Below are positions 27,875 to 40,104 of a DNA stretch of 64,000 bases, piece by piece. A program made the position numbers and the translations under genes. The notes beneath the pieces were generated by a model that was not told the origin of the DNA, did no database searches, and was given only the letters and a program-made list of their open reading frames with translations. The stretch covers positions 2,323,590 through 2,387,589 of the forward strand of contig NZ_LKAQ01000004.1 of NCBI RefSeq assembly GCF_001874525.1, in the 5' to 3' direction. Each line of letters starts with the position of its first letter. The first letter of the stretch is position 1. This DNA is from Pseudodesulfovibrio hydrargyri (GTDB taxonomy: Bacteria > Desulfobacterota > Desulfovibrionia > Desulfovibrionales > Desulfovibrionaceae).

Positions 27875-27902
27875 CATCGTAAGCAAAACGAGAGGATACA
27901 CC

Positions 27903-28049
27903 ATGTCCGCAACCGTCTATATTTTCATAGCCAACGTGGCTGTCTGGCTCGGCGTGGCCGGATATCTCGCCTTCCTGGCCTCGCGCTCCGCCGGTCTGGA
28001 AAAGCGCATCCGCCAACTGGAACTGCTGGGGGACGACCATGACGGATAG
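27903..28049 (+). CDS. ccmD: CcmD-like small membrane protein
   Basis: A 48 aa protein starting at ATG 27903 after a GAGAGGA site: MSATVYIFIANVAVWLGVAG, a single helix (about residues 5-27), then a basic, helical tail (LEKRIRQLELLGDD). Size, topology and position directly after ccmC match CcmD, which helps release holo-CcmE from CcmABC. Its end overlaps the following TPR gene by 11 bases. It is easily missed because of its length. Confidence 0.85.
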   Translation: MSATVYIFIANVAVWLGVAGYLAFLASRSAGLEKRIRQLELLGDDHDG

Positions 28050-28650
28050 CCGCGTCCCGTTCGGCCGCAAGGCCGTCGTCCTGGCCGTGTTCCTGGCCCT
28101 GGCGGCCATGTTCGCGACCAGCTTCCTGTACCGCATGAACAACCCCAATCTGTTCGTGAAGTCCCAGGCCCCGCGCAGCTTCGCCGAGGAAGGCGGAGAG
28201 CGGGGCGGCCAGGGCGCGCCCGCCATGGGCGGAGCCATGAACGGGGCCATGTCCCGGGTCAAGGAGTACATGGAGCGGGTCAAGGGGAATCCCGAGGATG
28301 TGGAGGCCCTGGTCGGGCTGGGCAACTCGTTTTTGATGATGCGCGCCTGGGACCGCGCCCTGGAGCCCCTGGAAAAGGCCCGCAGCCTCAGGCCGGATGA
28401 CGCCACGGTGCTCAAGGCCGTGGGCATCGCCTATTTCAACAAGGAGGAGTACGCCAAGGCGAGCGAGGCGTACGAGACCATCCTCAAGGTCGACCCGCAG
28501 GACACCCTCGCGCTTTTCAATTTGGGCGTGATTAACAAGCATTATTTCAAAAAACCGGACATTGCCCAAACATACTTCGAAAAGGTCCTGGCTTTGGAAA
28601 AACAAGATGCGGAAATGCTCAAGCTGGCCCGCGAGGAGTTGGGGAAATAA
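28039..28650 (+). CDS. Membrane-anchored TPR protein, CcmI/NrfG-like
   Basis: A 203 aa protein with an N-terminal anchor (about residues 13-30) and at least three TPR repeats (about 85-185: PEDVEALVGLGNSFLMMRAW, then DDATVLKAVGIAYFNKEEYA, then DTLALFNLGVINKHYF). Proteins like this (CcmI, NrfG, the TPR part of CcmH) present apocytochrome to the heme lyase. It is the last gene of the ccm run and overlaps ccmD. No CcmG or thiol-redox CcmH is present in the cluster. Confidence 0.8.
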   Translation: MTDSRVPFGRKAVVLAVFLALAAMFATSFLYRMNNPNLFVKSQAPRSFAEEGGERGGQGAPAMGGAMNGAMSRVKEYMERVKGNPEDVEALVGLGNSFLMMRAWDRALEPLEKARSLRPDDATVLKAVGIAYFNKEEYAKASEAYETILKVDPQDTLALFNLGVINKHYFKKPDIAQTYFEKVLALEKQDAEMLKLAREELGK

Positions 28651-28702
28651 GATCGTCAATCATTCAAGACTGTTGAGTTCCGCAACACAGCCCCGGATAT
28701 GA

Positions 28703-28730
28703 TTGACAAGAACCTGAAAATAACTACAAT
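28703..28730 (+). promoter_or_regulatory. Strong sigma-70-type promoter for livK
   Basis: TTGACA (28703-28708), a 16-bp spacer and TACAAT (28725-28730) give a near-consensus promoter about 100 bp upstream of the livK start. Confidence 0.75.
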
Positions 28731-28750
28731 GTCACATTCCGTGGCTTTAT

Positions 28751-28775
28751 CCGCCGGAGACGGTATTTCCGGCGG
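28751..28775 (+). promoter_or_regulatory. Hairpin in the livK leader
   Basis: CCGCCGGA and TCCGGCGG pair across a nine-base loop in the predicted untranslated leader. No U tract follows, so it is more likely a stability or regulatory structure than a terminator. Confidence 0.45.
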
Positions 28776-28832
28776 CCTGCTGGTAAACACATTGAGTGGT
28801 ACGAACCCTTATACATTTCGAGGAGAGGTAGC

Positions 28833-30008
28833 ATGAGAGTCAAACTGAGTCTGATTGCTCTGTGTCTCGTCATGGCGGCCATGCTGGCGGCCTGCGGCGG
28901 CGAAGCGAAAAAGGATGAGAAGAACGACAAGAAGGCCGACGTGGAGACCGGCGAGGTCGCCGCTCCGGCCAAACTCGTCCTCGGCGTTGCCGGCGCCCAC
29001 TCCGGCGACCTGGCCTCCTATGGCCTGCCCACGGTCAACGCCGCCAAGCTGGTGGCCGAGAAGATCAACGCCGCCGGCGGCGTGAACGGCGCCATGGTCG
29101 AGGTCGTGCCCCAGGACGACCAGTGCAAGCCCGAACTGGCCACCAACGTCGCCACCAAGCTGCTCTCCGACGACGTGAAGATCGTGCTCGGCCACATCTG
29201 CTCCGGCGCCACCAAGGCCGCGCTGCCCATCTACCTGTCCGGCAAGATCGTGCTCATGTCCCCGTCCGCCACCAACCCGCCGCTGACCCAGTCCGGCGAG
29301 TACCCCAACTTTTTCCGGACCATCGCTCCGGACGACGCCCAGGCCGCCCTGGAAGTCGCCTTCGCCAAGTCGCTGGGCCTGAAGAAGGTCGCCATCATCC
29401 ACGACAAGGGTGACTACGGCAAGGGCTTCGCCTCCTTCTGCAAGCAGTTCATCGATGCCGACCCGGACATCGAGCAGGTCCTGTTCGAGGGCGTGACCCC
29501 CGGCGCCGTGGACTACTCCGCCGTGGTCCAGAAGATCAAGAGCTCCGGCGCCGAGGGCGTCATCTTCGGCGGCTACCATCCGGAGGCCTCCAAGATCGTC
29601 ACCGGCATGCGCAAGAAGGACATGGACATTCCTTTCATGTCGGATGACGGCGTGAAGGACGACACCTTCATCAAGGTCGCCGGCAAGTACGCCGAGGGCG
29701 TCTACGCCACCGGTCCCATGGATTTCTCCGCCAATCCCCTGTACCAGGAGGCCGTGGCCGCCCACAAGGCCAAGTTCGGCACCGATCCCGGCCCGTTCTT
29801 CCCCGAGGCCTACTCCGCGGCCCTGGCCCTGCTGAACGCGGTCAAGGTCGCCGGCGGCACCGATTACGACAAGATGATCGATGCCCTGCACACCTCCTAT
29901 GTCGAGACTCCGGTCGGCAAGATCAAGTTCGACGCCAAGGGCGACGCCGAGGGCGTCGGTTTCGCCGTCTACCAGGTGAAAGACGGCAAGTACGCGGAAG
30001 TCAAGTAG
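28833..30008 (+). CDS. livK: Branched-chain amino acid ABC transporter substrate-binding lipoprotein
   Basis: A 391 aa periplasmic binding protein of the Leu/Ile/Val-binding family. A lipoprotein signal ends in LAAC (Cys21), so it is membrane-tethered. The mature part opens with LVLGVAGAHSGDLASYGL and continues with the family's GVNGAMVEVVPQDDQC and HICSGATKAALPIY. ATG 28833 has a GAGGAGAGG site. A hairpin with attenuator features separates it from livH, a common way to make excess binding protein relative to the membrane parts. Confidence 0.95.
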   Translation: MRVKLSLIALCLVMAAMLAACGGEAKKDEKNDKKADVETGEVAAPAKLVLGVAGAHSGDLASYGLPTVNAAKLVAEKINAAGGVNGAMVEVVPQDDQCKPELATNVATKLLSDDVKIVLGHICSGATKAALPIYLSGKIVLMSPSATNPPLTQSGEYPNFFRTIAPDDAQAALEVAFAKSLGLKKVAIIHDKGDYGKGFASFCKQFIDADPDIEQVLFEGVTPGAVDYSAVVQKIKSSGAEGVIFGGYHPEASKIVTGMRKKDMDIPFMSDDGVKDDTFIKVAGKYAEGVYATGPMDFSANPLYQEAVAAHKAKFGTDPGPFFPEAYSAALALLNAVKVAGGTDYDKMIDALHTSYVETPVGKIKFDAKGDAEGVGFAVYQVKDGKYAEVK

Positions 30009-30032
30009 ATATAGGCTTCCGAACGGATTAGA

Positions 30033-30070
30033 CCAGGGGACGGGCCAAAGCCCGTCCCCTGGATTTATTT
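30033..30070 (+). terminator. Partial terminator or attenuator between livK and livH
   Basis: A perfect 13-bp stem CCAGGGGACGGGC / GCCCGTCCCCTGG with a CAAA loop is followed by ATTTATTT, an imperfect U tract. It probably trims or protects the livK message while allowing some read-through. Confidence 0.85.
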
Positions 30071-30090
30071 AATGAACAGGGATCACGACA

Positions 30091-30993
30091 ATGGAATATT
30101 TCCTTGAGCTGTTCATGGGTGGGCTCACCCGAGGCAGCATCTACGCTCTGATCGCGCTGGGCTACACCATGGTCTACGGCATCATTGAGCTGATCAACTT
30201 CGCCCACGGCGAGATCTACATGATCGGGGCCTTCACCGGGCTCATCGTGGCCGGGCTGCTGACCATGCTGGGCTTCCCGGGGTACGCCATCCTGGTCATC
30301 GCCATCGTGTGCGCGGTCATCTGGGCCGCGGCCTACGGGTTCACCATCGAGAAGATGGCCTACAAGCCGCTGCGCAACGCCCCCAGGCTGTCCCCGCTCA
30401 TCTCCGCCATCGGCATGTCGATCTTCCTGCAGAACTACGTCATGCTCGCCCAGACCTCGGACTTCCTGCCCTTTCCCGAACTCATCCCGCATTTCGCCTT
30501 CATGGAAAAGATGGGCTCGATCATGAGCTCGGCCGAGCTGGTCATCATCCTGGCCACCGTCGCCTCCTGCGTGGGACTGACCCTGTTCATCAAGTTCACC
30601 AAGCTGGGCAAGGCCATGCGGGCCACGGCCCAGAACCGCAAGATGGCCATGCTGGTGGGCATCAACGTGGACATGGTCATCTCCGCCACCTTCGTCATCG
30701 GCTCCAGCCTGGCGGCCGTGGGCGGCGTGCTCATCGCCTCGCACATCGGCCAGATCAACTACTACATAGGCTTCATCGCGGGCATCAAGGCGTTCACCGC
30801 CGCGGTGCTCGGCGGCATCGGCTCCCTGCCCGGGGCCATGCTCGGGGGCCTGGTCCTCGGCCTGACCGAGGCGTTCGCCACCGGCTACGTCTCCTCGGAC
30901 TACGAGGACGTTTTCGCCTTCCTGCTGCTCGTCCTCATCCTGATCTTCAGGCCGTCGGGCATCATGGGCAAGGAAAAGACCCAGAAGGTCTAA
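30091..30993 (+). CDS. livH: Branched-chain amino acid ABC transporter permease LivH
   Basis: A 300 aa permease with eight or so membrane segments. GSIYALIALGYTMVYGIIELINFAHGE (in the first 45 residues) and AVLGGIGSLPGAMLGGLVLG near 235 are hallmark LivH segments; the latter includes the EAA-like loop. Start ATG 30091 gives a standard N-terminus. Confidence 0.95.
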   Translation: MEYFLELFMGGLTRGSIYALIALGYTMVYGIIELINFAHGEIYMIGAFTGLIVAGLLTMLGFPGYAILVIAIVCAVIWAAAYGFTIEKMAYKPLRNAPRLSPLISAIGMSIFLQNYVMLAQTSDFLPFPELIPHFAFMEKMGSIMSSAELVIILATVASCVGLTLFIKFTKLGKAMRATAQNRKMAMLVGINVDMVISATFVIGSSLAAVGGVLIASHIGQINYYIGFIAGIKAFTAAVLGGIGSLPGAMLGGLVLGLTEAFATGYVSSDYEDVFAFLLLVLILIFRPSGIMGKEKTQKV

Positions 30994-31041
30994 CCGGGAT
31001 CATCGCGGCCCTCGCGGCCGCTCACCGTGAAGGAATATACA

Positions 31042-32328
31042 GTGAGCATCGATAGCAAAACCATGAACCAGAGCTTCATCAGGTTCTTTTTGACCGCAGG
31101 GTGCGACGGCTACGCCCACGCGGTCAGAAAGTCGCTGCTGGTGGCCCTGTGGTTCGTCTTCCTGACCTTCCCGATCATGGTCATCCGGGTGAACACCATC
31201 GAGAACACGGTGGTCTGGCACTGGAGCAGGATCGGGTACGTGGCCCTGGCCATCTTTTTCGGCTCCTTTGTCTGGCGCTGGCTGCTGGCGCGCAAGGAAC
31301 TCAAGAAGGACGACACCCGCAACGAGACCAGGGTGGAGTCCCTGCTGACCCAACTGCAGTCGCACCCGATCTTCAAATTCACCGCCCTGGGCCTGCTGGC
31401 CCTGGCCGCCGCGGTCTATCCCTGGGTCTTCGACCTCTACCAGACCAACATCATGATCTCCTGCCTGGTCTACATCGTGCTCGGACTGGGACTGAACATC
31501 GTGGTCGGCCTGGCCGGTCTGCTCGACCTGGGCTACGTGGCCTTCTACGCCGTGGGCGCCTACGCCTACGCCCTGTGCAACATGCACTGGAACATCGGCT
31601 TCTGGTACATGCTCCCGGTGGGCGCGGTGCTCGGGGCGATCCTCGGCATCCTCCTCGGCTTCCCGGTCCTGCGGCTGCGCGGCGACTATCTGGCCATCGT
31701 CACCCTGGGCTTCGGCGAGATCATCCGGCTGGTGCTCGAGAACTGGGGCGACGTGACCATGGGTCCCTCGGGCATCTCCTCCATCGCCAGGCCGGGGCTG
31801 TTCGGCGTCAAGCTCGGCGTGGTCGGGTCCACCCAGTACATGTTCTACATCATGGTCGCCCTGATGGTCCTGACCATCTTCTGCGTCAACCGGTTGCAGA
31901 ACTCCCGCATCGGGCGCGCCTGGCTCGCCCTGCGCGAGGACGAGATCGCCTGCCAGGCCATGGGTATCGACAAGATGAAGACCAAGCTCATGGCCTTTGC
32001 CCTGGGCGCCACCTGGGCCGGCATGGCCGGGGTGGTCTTCGCGGCCAAGACGACCTTCATCAATCCGGCCTCGTTCACCTTCTGGGAATCGGCCATCATC
32101 CTGTCCATCGTGGTCATTGGCGGCATGGGCTCCATCCGGGGCGTCATCGCCGGGGCCGTCATCCTCATCCTGGTGCCCGAGTACCTGCGCGAGTTCGCCC
32201 AGTTCCGCATGCTCCTGTTCGGGTCCATTATGGTCCTGGTCATGGTTTTCCGGCCTCAGGGACTGATCAGCGCCAAGCGCAAGGTCTACGAGTACAAGGC
32301 CGCAGAGGCGGAGGCCGTCCATGAGTAA
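31042..32328 (+). CDS. livM: Branched-chain amino acid ABC transporter permease LivM
   Basis: A permease of about 428 aa. It has an unusually long N-terminal part (about 120 residues with two or three helices) before the conserved LivM core, which begins around YIVLGLGLNIVVGLAGLLDLGYVAFYAVGAY and includes LRLRGDYLAIVTLGFGEI and GGMGSIRGVIAGA. I chose GTG 31042 because GAAGGA lies seven bases upstream; a GTG at 31027 and an ATG at 31063 remain possible. The 3' end overlaps livG by eight bases. Confidence 0.93.
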   Translation: MSIDSKTMNQSFIRFFLTAGCDGYAHAVRKSLLVALWFVFLTFPIMVIRVNTIENTVVWHWSRIGYVALAIFFGSFVWRWLLARKELKKDDTRNETRVESLLTQLQSHPIFKFTALGLLALAAAVYPWVFDLYQTNIMISCLVYIVLGLGLNIVVGLAGLLDLGYVAFYAVGAYAYALCNMHWNIGFWYMLPVGAVLGAILGILLGFPVLRLRGDYLAIVTLGFGEIIRLVLENWGDVTMGPSGISSIARPGLFGVKLGVVGSTQYMFYIMVALMVLTIFCVNRLQNSRIGRAWLALREDEIACQAMGIDKMKTKLMAFALGATWAGMAGVVFAAKTTFINPASFTFWESAIILSIVVIGGMGSIRGVIAGAVILILVPEYLREFAQFRMLLFGSIMVLVMVFRPQGLISAKRKVYEYKAAEAEAVHE

Positions 32329-33107
32329 TCCTGTCCTGAACGTCAACGCCGTGAGCAAGGACTTCGGCGGCATCCGCGCCCTGGACGAGGTCGATCTGGT
32401 GGTCAACGACAAGGAGATCGTCGCCCTCATCGGCCCCAACGGGGCGGGCAAGACCACCTTCTTCAACTGCATCACCGGCATCTACACGCCGACCAGCGGC
32501 GACGTGATCATCGATCCCGAGGCCAAAGGCAAGACCCGGCGCATCAACGGCAAAAAGCCCAACATCGTGACCGAACTGGGCATGGCCCGGACCTTCCAGA
32601 ACATCCGCCTGTTCCCGTCCATGACCGCGCTGGAAAACGTCATGATCGGCACCCACTGCCGGACGAAGTCCTCCATCTGGGGAGCCATCTCCCGCAACGG
32701 GGCCACCCGCCGCGAAGAGCAGGCGGTCATCCGGAAGGCCTACGACCTGCTGGAGCTGGTCGGGCTCAAGGAGTTCGTCAACGAGCTGGCCATGAACATG
32801 CCCTACGGCAAGCAGCGCCGGCTCGAGATCGCCCGCGCCCTGGCCACGGACCCGTTCCTCCTGCTCCTGGACGAGCCCGCCGCGGGCATGAATCCCCAGG
32901 AGACCCGGGACCTGGAGGAACTGATCGTCAGCATCCGCGAAAAGTACGGCATCTCGATCATGCTCATCGAGCATGACATGAAGATGGTCATGTCCATGTC
33001 CGACCGCATCTACGTCCTGGACTACGGACGCATGATCGCGGACGGCACGCCCGAGGAGATCGCGGCGAATCCGGAGGTCATCAAGGCCTACCTCGGGGAG
33101 GAACACG

Positions 33108-33115
<8 letters not shown>
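32321..33115 (+). CDS. livG: Branched-chain amino acid ABC transporter ATPase LivG
   Basis: A 264 aa ABC ATPase. Walker A GPNGAGKTT (about residues 38-46), signature MPYGKQRRLEIARAL, Walker B LLLLDEPAAGMNP and switch EHDMKMV are all present, with the LivG-typical TFQNIRLFPSMTALENVMIG. It overlaps livM upstream and livF downstream by eight bases each. Confidence 0.95.
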
Positions 33116-35353
<2,238 letters not shown>

Positions 35354-35423
35354 CCGCCGGTGCCGGGCTCGGGAATGGTAATTCGCCTTTTCATTTCTCC
35401 CATTGTGAATTAGAGAGAAACGC

Positions 35424-36968
35424 ATGCAAGACAACAGAGTTCTCATCCTTGATTTTGGCAGTCAGTTCACCCAGCTGATCGCGCGCCGAGTGCGCGAGGC
35501 CGGGGTATATTCCGAGATCCACCCCTGCAACGTCGACCCCGAACGGGTCAAGGCGTTCAAGCCCTCGGCCCTGATCCTGTCCGGCGGCCCGTCCAGCGTG
35601 CTGGAAGGCGGCTGCCCCGAATTGAACATGGAATACCTCGAGATGGGCATTCCCGTGCTGGGCATCTGCTACGGCATGCAGCTGCTGGCCCACAATCTCG
35701 GCGGCCGGGTGGTGGCTTCCACCGACCGCGAATACGGCCGGGCCCAGTTCTACGCCCAGAACGACTCCATCCTGTTCGACGGGGTTGAGGACAAGGACGA
35801 CCTGACCGTGTGGATGTCCCATGGCGACCGCGTCGAGGCCCTGCCCGACGGGTTCGTGCCCATGGGCAAGTCCGACTCCATCGAGTTCGCGGCCATGGGC
35901 AACGTCGAGAAAAAGATCTACGCCCTGCAGTTCCACCCCGAGGTGGCCCACACCACGGACGGCTCCCTGATCATCCAGAACTTCCTGTTCAAGGTGGCCG
36001 GACTGAAGGCGACCTGGTCCATGTCCTCCTTCGTGGACACGACCATCGAGGCCCTCAAGGAGCAGGTCGGCGACGCCAAGGTCGTGCTCGGCCTGTCCGG
36101 CGGCATCGACTCCACCGTGGCCGCGGTCATGCTGCACAAGGCCATCGGCAAGAACCTGCACTGCATCTTCGTGGACAACGGGCTGCTGCGCATGGGCGAG
36201 CGCGAGGAGGTCGTCGGTTTCCTGGCCGAGCACTTCGACCTCAACGTCAAGATGGTCGACGCGTCGCAGGAGTTCCTGGCCGACCTCAAGGGGGTCGAGG
36301 ACCCGGAGAGGAAGCGCAAGCTCATCGGCTACAAGTTCATCGAGGTCTTCGACCGCGAGGCCAAGGCCATCGAGGGCGTGAAATTCCTGGGGCAGGGCAC
36401 CCTGTACCCGGACGTCATCGAATCCGAATCCTTCAAGGGCCCCTCGGCCGTGATCAAGTCCCACCACAACGTGGGCGGCCTGCCCGAAAAGATGAACCTC
36501 AAGCTGGTGGAACCCCTGCGCGAGCTGTTCAAGGACGAGGTGCGCCGCGCGGCCTACGAGCTCGGCCTGCCCGAGCACATCATCTGGCGCCAGCCGTTCC
36601 CGGGCCCGGGCCTGTCCATCCGCGTTATCGGCGAGGTGACCGAGGAGCGGCTCCAGATTCTCCGCCTGGCCGACAGGATCGTCCAGAACGAGATGCTGGC
36701 CTCGGACTGGTACCGCAAGGTCTGGCAGGGCTTCGCCGTGCTCCTGCCGCTCAAGACCGTGGGCGTCATGGGCGACGACCGCACCTACGAAAACGTCATC
36801 GCCCTGCGCATCGTCGATTCCCTGGACGCCATGACCGCGGACTGGTCCCGGCTCCCCTCGGAGCTGCTGGCCCGCATGTCCAACCGGATCATCCGCGAGG
36901 TCAAGGGCGTCAACCGGGTGGTTCTGGACATCTCCTCCAAGCCGCCGAGCACCATCGAGTGGGAATAG
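35424..36968 (+). CDS. guaA: GMP synthase (glutamine-hydrolysing)
   Basis: GuaA (514 aa) aminates XMP to GMP. The class I glutaminase domain has the catalytic Cys in [16 protein letters not shown] (about residues 76-91) and the His/Glu pair in [10 protein letters not shown]. The ATP pyrophosphatase domain starts at [12 protein letters not shown] (about 223-234), and the C-terminal dimer domain ends in [13 protein letters not shown], the canonical terminus. Co-oriented with guaB. Confidence 0.97.
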   Translation: MQDNRVLILDFGSQFTQLIARRVREAGVYSEIHPCNVDPERVKAFKPSALILSGGPSSVLEGGCPELNMEYLEMGIPVLGICYGMQLLAHNLGGRVVASTDREYGRAQFYAQNDSILFDGVEDKDDLTVWMSHGDRVEALPDGFVPMGKSDSIEFAAMGNVEKKIYALQFHPEVAHTTDGSLIIQNFLFKVAGLKATWSMSSFVDTTIEALKEQVGDAKVVLGLSGGIDSTVAAVMLHKAIGKNLHCIFVDNGLLRMGEREEVVGFLAEHFDLNVKMVDASQEFLADLKGVEDPERKRKLIGYKFIEVFDREAKAIEGVKFLGQGTLYPDVIESESFKGPSAVIKSHHNVGGLPEKMNLKLVEPLRELFKDEVRRAAYELGLPEHIIWRQPFPGPGLSIRVIGEVTEERLQILRLADRIVQNEMLASDWYRKVWQGFAVLLPLKTVGVMGDDRTYENVIALRIVDSLDAMTADWSRLPSELLARMSNRIIREVKGVNRVVLDISSKPPSTIEWE

Positions 36969-37001
36969 CCCGAGAGATTAACCGATTACCCAGGTGAGCA
37001 T

Positions 37002-37346
37002 ATGTTTGGAATAGGCGGACCCGAATTATTGATTATCTGCGTGGTGGCGCTCATCGTCATCGGCCCTCAGAAGCTGCCCGAACTGCTCCGTTCCCTGGGC
37101 AAGGGCGTGGCTGAGTTCAAGCGCGTCGGCAACGAGGTCAAATCCACCCTGGACGACGAGGTCACCAAGGCCGAGGCCGCTGCCCGCAAGAAGGAAGTGG
37201 ACGCCGAGCTGGCCCGCCGCAAGGCTGAAAAGGCCAAGCAGGAGGAGGCCGCCGAATCCGCCGCCGAGGCCCCGGCTGCCGAATCCGCTGCCGAGGCCCA
37301 GGCCGAAACGGCGGGTGAAGCTGAGCCCGAAGAGAAAAAGGCCTAG
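37002..37346 (+). CDS. tatB: Sec-independent translocase protein TatA/TatB family
   Basis: A 114 aa TatA/B-type protein: a short N-terminal helix beginning [19 protein letters not shown], the [13 protein letters not shown] hinge and amphipathic helix, then a long Ala/Glu-rich tail with repeats of ESAAEA. The position directly upstream of tatC and the MFGIGxPELL start make TatB more likely than TatA. It forms the Tat receptor with TatC. A TatA may be elsewhere. Confidence 0.9.
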   Translation: MFGIGGPELLIICVVALIVIGPQKLPELLRSLGKGVAEFKRVGNEVKSTLDDEVTKAEAAARKKEVDAELARRKAEKAKQEEAAESAAEAPAAESAAEAQAETAGEAEPEEKKA

Positions 37347-37352
37347 GTTTCA

Positions 37353-38669
37353 ATGAGTTCCGAGAAAGACGACGTCAAAGGGCCCGAAGAGGAGCCCGTC
37401 TCCAGCCAGGCCGTCGAGCCGGAGGAAGACCCGACCCTGATGGACGTGGAGCCGTCCGAATCCGCCGGGGCCGAGACCTGCGACGCCCCTGAAGAGGAGA
37501 CTTCCTCCGGGAGCGATGAGGGCGGCGACGAGGTTGCCGCGCCCGAACCGCCCGAGGTGTACGCCGCCACGGCCGTCCCGGCCGAGGGCGGCGACGGGGG
37601 AGGTTCGGACACCGGTGCGGCTTCCGCCGTATCCGACGACGAGCCGGAAGATGAGGACGACGAAGACGACGAGGACGCGGATCCCGAGGACGGCGAAGGG
37701 GCCCAGATGTCCCTGCTCGACCATCTCGGCGAACTGCGCTCCCGCCTGACCCGCGCGGCCCTGGCCGTGTGCGTGGGCATGGTCGCCTGTTATTCCTTTG
37801 CCTCGCAGATGTTCGACATCCTCATGCAGCCCATGGTGGACGTCTTTCAGAAGCAGGCCGCGGCCACCGGCCCGCTGCTCACCCCGGAGTTCTACCAGCA
37901 GTTCGGCGCTGTCTTCGAGAAGATGCTGGCCGCCAACGGGTTCAACCACCCCGAGCAGATGCAGATATTCATGGGCGCCCTGCAAAAGGCGCTCATGGCC
38001 GTGGCCAGGGAGGGGCATTTCCAGTACACCTATCCGGCCGAGGCCTTTTTCGCGCACATAAAAATATCCATCGTGGCCGGTCTATTCCTGGTCAGCCCGT
38101 ACGTGTTCGCCCAGATATGGGGGTTCATCGCCCCGGGCCTGTACGCCCACGAGCGCAAATGGATGGTGCCCATGGCCCTGTTCTCGGGCATGTTCTTCAC
38201 CGGCGGCGCGCTGTTCGGCTATTTCCAGGTCTTCCCCTACGCCTTCGACTTTTTCGCAGGGTTCTCCAACGAGGGCATTCAGTTCGTTCCCAAGCTCAAC
38301 GAATATCTAAGTTTCTGTCTGAAGCTCCTGTTCGCCTTCGGCCTTGTATTCGAGCTGCCCCTGTTCATCTTCTTCCTGGCACGGCTGGGCATGGTCTCGT
38401 CCACGGGGCTGCGCAAGAAGCGCAAGTATGCCATCCTGTTCGCCTTTGTCCTGTCGGCCATCCTGACCCCGCCGGACCCCTTCACCCAGTGCCTCATGGC
38501 CGGGCCCCTGATCGTCCTTTATGAGGTCGGCATCTGGGTGGCCTTCTTCTTCGGCAAGAGGGAGAAACGCCATCTGCAGAAGCAGGCCCAGGCCGAGGCA
38601 AAGGCCCAGGCCGAACTGGACGCCGTGGCCGAAAAGGGCGGCGACGAGGACGGAGAAGAGACCCCCTAG
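37353..38669 (+). CDS. tatC: Twin-arginine translocase TatC with long acidic N-terminal extension
   Basis: TatC is usually 240-260 aa; this one is 438 aa. Residues 1 to about 118 are an acidic, Ser/Glu/Asp-rich tail with a run around [17 protein letters not shown]. The core starts at [14 protein letters not shown] (about 119-132). Between helices one and two there is an added stretch of roughly 60 residues (about 155-215, [13 protein letters not shown] through [14 protein letters not shown]) in the periplasmic loop. Later helices and the [15 protein letters not shown] motif are normal. The C-terminus is charged and helical. ATG 37353 lies six bases after tatB. Confidence 0.92.
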   Translation: MSSEKDDVKGPEEEPVSSQAVEPEEDPTLMDVEPSESAGAETCDAPEEETSSGSDEGGDEVAAPEPPEVYAATAVPAEGGDGGGSDTGAASAVSDDEPEDEDDEDDEDADPEDGEGAQMSLLDHLGELRSRLTRAALAVCVGMVACYSFASQMFDILMQPMVDVFQKQAAATGPLLTPEFYQQFGAVFEKMLAANGFNHPEQMQIFMGALQKALMAVAREGHFQYTYPAEAFFAHIKISIVAGLFLVSPYVFAQIWGFIAPGLYAHERKWMVPMALFSGMFFTGGALFGYFQVFPYAFDFFAGFSNEGIQFVPKLNEYLSFCLKLLFAFGLVFELPLFIFFLARLGMVSSTGLRKKRKYAILFAFVLSAILTPPDPFTQCLMAGPLIVLYEVGIWVAFFFGKREKRHLQKQAQAEAKAQAELDAVAEKGGDEDGEETP

Positions 38670-38782
38670 CGACCGCATCCTGGGCGGGCATCGCAAAAGT
38701 CGGTGCCTGCCCTGTTTATTTTTCTAGTCTTTTCCTCTATGTATGGGGACGACGCTCAAGTTCTACAGGAAAGGAGTGCGCC

Positions 38783-39364
38783 ATGCGCCAGGCCACAGTG
38801 GCTCGGACCACCAAGGAAACGGACATATCCCTGACCCTGAATCTCGACGGTGAGGGGAAGGTCGCGGTCGACACCGGCATCGGGTTCGCCGACCACATGC
38901 TCACCCTGTGCGCCTTCTGGGCCGGGTTCGACCTGGACCTGACCTGCAAGGGGGACCTGGAGATCGACACCCACCACAGCCTGGAGGACGTCGGGCTCTG
39001 CCTGGGCCAGGCCCTTGCCGAGGCCCTGGGCGACAAGCGGGGCATCAACCGCGTGGCTTCGGCCAAGGTCCCCATGGACGAGGCGTTGGCCGAAGTGGTC
39101 GTGGACCTCTCGGGCCGCCCCTACATCGTCTACGACGACGCCCTGTTGCCCGACCTCATCGCGGGCGACGAGAAGGACGTCTGGCGCGAATTTTTGAAGT
39201 CCCTGGCGTACAAGGCGGGCATGAACCTGCACGTCAAATTCGAGTACGGCCAAAACGGCCATCATCTGCTGGAAGCGGCCTTCAAGGCCCTGGGCCTGGC
39301 CCTGTCCAAGGCGGCCACCGTCGGGCGCAAGGGGGTCTCCAGCACCAAAGGGAGTCTCGACTGA
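38783..39364 (+). CDS. hisB: Imidazoleglycerol-phosphate dehydratase
   Basis: HisB (193 aa) dehydrates imidazoleglycerol phosphate in histidine synthesis. Manganese-binding motifs are visible: [12 protein letters not shown] (about residues 35-46), [14 protein letters not shown] (about 62-75) and [14 protein letters not shown] (about 156-169). Start ATG 38783 has an AAGGAG site. Its stop overlaps the next ATG (TGATG). Confidence 0.96.
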   Translation: MRQATVARTTKETDISLTLNLDGEGKVAVDTGIGFADHMLTLCAFWAGFDLDLTCKGDLEIDTHHSLEDVGLCLGQALAEALGDKRGINRVASAKVPMDEALAEVVVDLSGRPYIVYDDALLPDLIAGDEKDVWREFLKSLAYKAGMNLHVKFEYGQNGHHLLEAAFKALGLALSKAATVGRKGVSSTKGSLD

Positions 39365-40017
39365 TGAAACGTTCCGCTGTCTTTACCGTCCTGGCCCTGT
39401 CGTGTCTGGTCCTGCTGGCCGTGGCCGGTTGCGGCAAGTCCACCCGGACGGCCGCCGTGCCGCGTCCCGAGGGCAAGCTGGCCGTGGCCGGGTTCTCCAA
39501 TCCCACCTTCAACTGGGAACTTCTGGCGGGCTATCTCGACGAAGAGGGCAAGCCCGCGCCCGCAGGGACCGTCGAGACCCTGAACATGATTCTGGCCGAC
39601 ACCCTGCAGCAGCACCAGGTCTTCGATTACATCACCCCGGACGCCGTGCGCCAGTGCGAGGACGTGGTTGTGTTCGAGGACTCGGGCAAGCCCCGGGTGT
39701 CCGCGTGGAAGTACTGGCTCGGCGTGGGCAAGTGCATCCAGGCCGATTTTCTGCTCGTCCCGCAGCTGACCACCTGGCGCGAGCGCGTGGGCAGCGACGC
39801 GGGCGTGGAGACCCCGGCCTCGGTGGCCATCGACTTCTACCTGATCGATGTCAAGAACGAGCGGATGCTCCGCTCCCGCTACGAGGAGACCCAGCAGTCG
39901 CTGCTGGAGAACCTCTATAACGCCAAAAAGTTCGCCGCCCGCGGCGGCAAGTGGGTGACCGCCACCCGCCTGGCCCGCGACGGCATGGACGAGAAACTCA
40001 CGGAACTCGGATTATGA
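39364..40017 (+). CDS. Hypothetical lipoprotein with CsgG/penicillin-binding-activator-like character
   Basis: A 217 aa lipoprotein: signal [20 protein letters not shown] then VAGC (Cys23). The mature region (KLAVAGFSNPTFNWELLAG, NMILADTLQQHQVFDYIT, FLLVPQLTTWRERVG, SVAIDFYLIDVKNERMLR) follows the alternating strand-helix pattern of CsgG/FlgO/LpoB-like lipoproteins, where small helices and strands read as 'LL...L..g.fdvi'. This is by pattern only. It is translationally coupled to hisB and followed by a terminator, marking the end of the core region. Confidence 0.75.
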   Translation: MKRSAVFTVLALSCLVLLAVAGCGKSTRTAAVPRPEGKLAVAGFSNPTFNWELLAGYLDEEGKPAPAGTVETLNMILADTLQQHQVFDYITPDAVRQCEDVVVFEDSGKPRVSAWKYWLGVGKCIQADFLLVPQLTTWRERVGSDAGVETPASVAIDFYLIDVKNERMLRSRYEETQQSLLENLYNAKKFAARGGKWVTATRLARDGMDEKLTELGL

Positions 40018-40070
40018 TTCCGATGCGCGTAGAATAATACTCGCCAAACACTCGGATTGAATAAAATCAA

Positions 40071-40104
40071 GGGGTTAGCTGTATGTTTCAGCTAGCCCCT
40101 TTTT
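40071..40104 (+). terminator. Terminator of the tatBC-hisB-lipoprotein run
   Basis: GGGGTTAGCTG and CAGCTAGCCCC pair across TATGTTT, followed by five T. It is the last GC-rich-side feature before the AT-richer accessory region. Confidence 0.9.
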
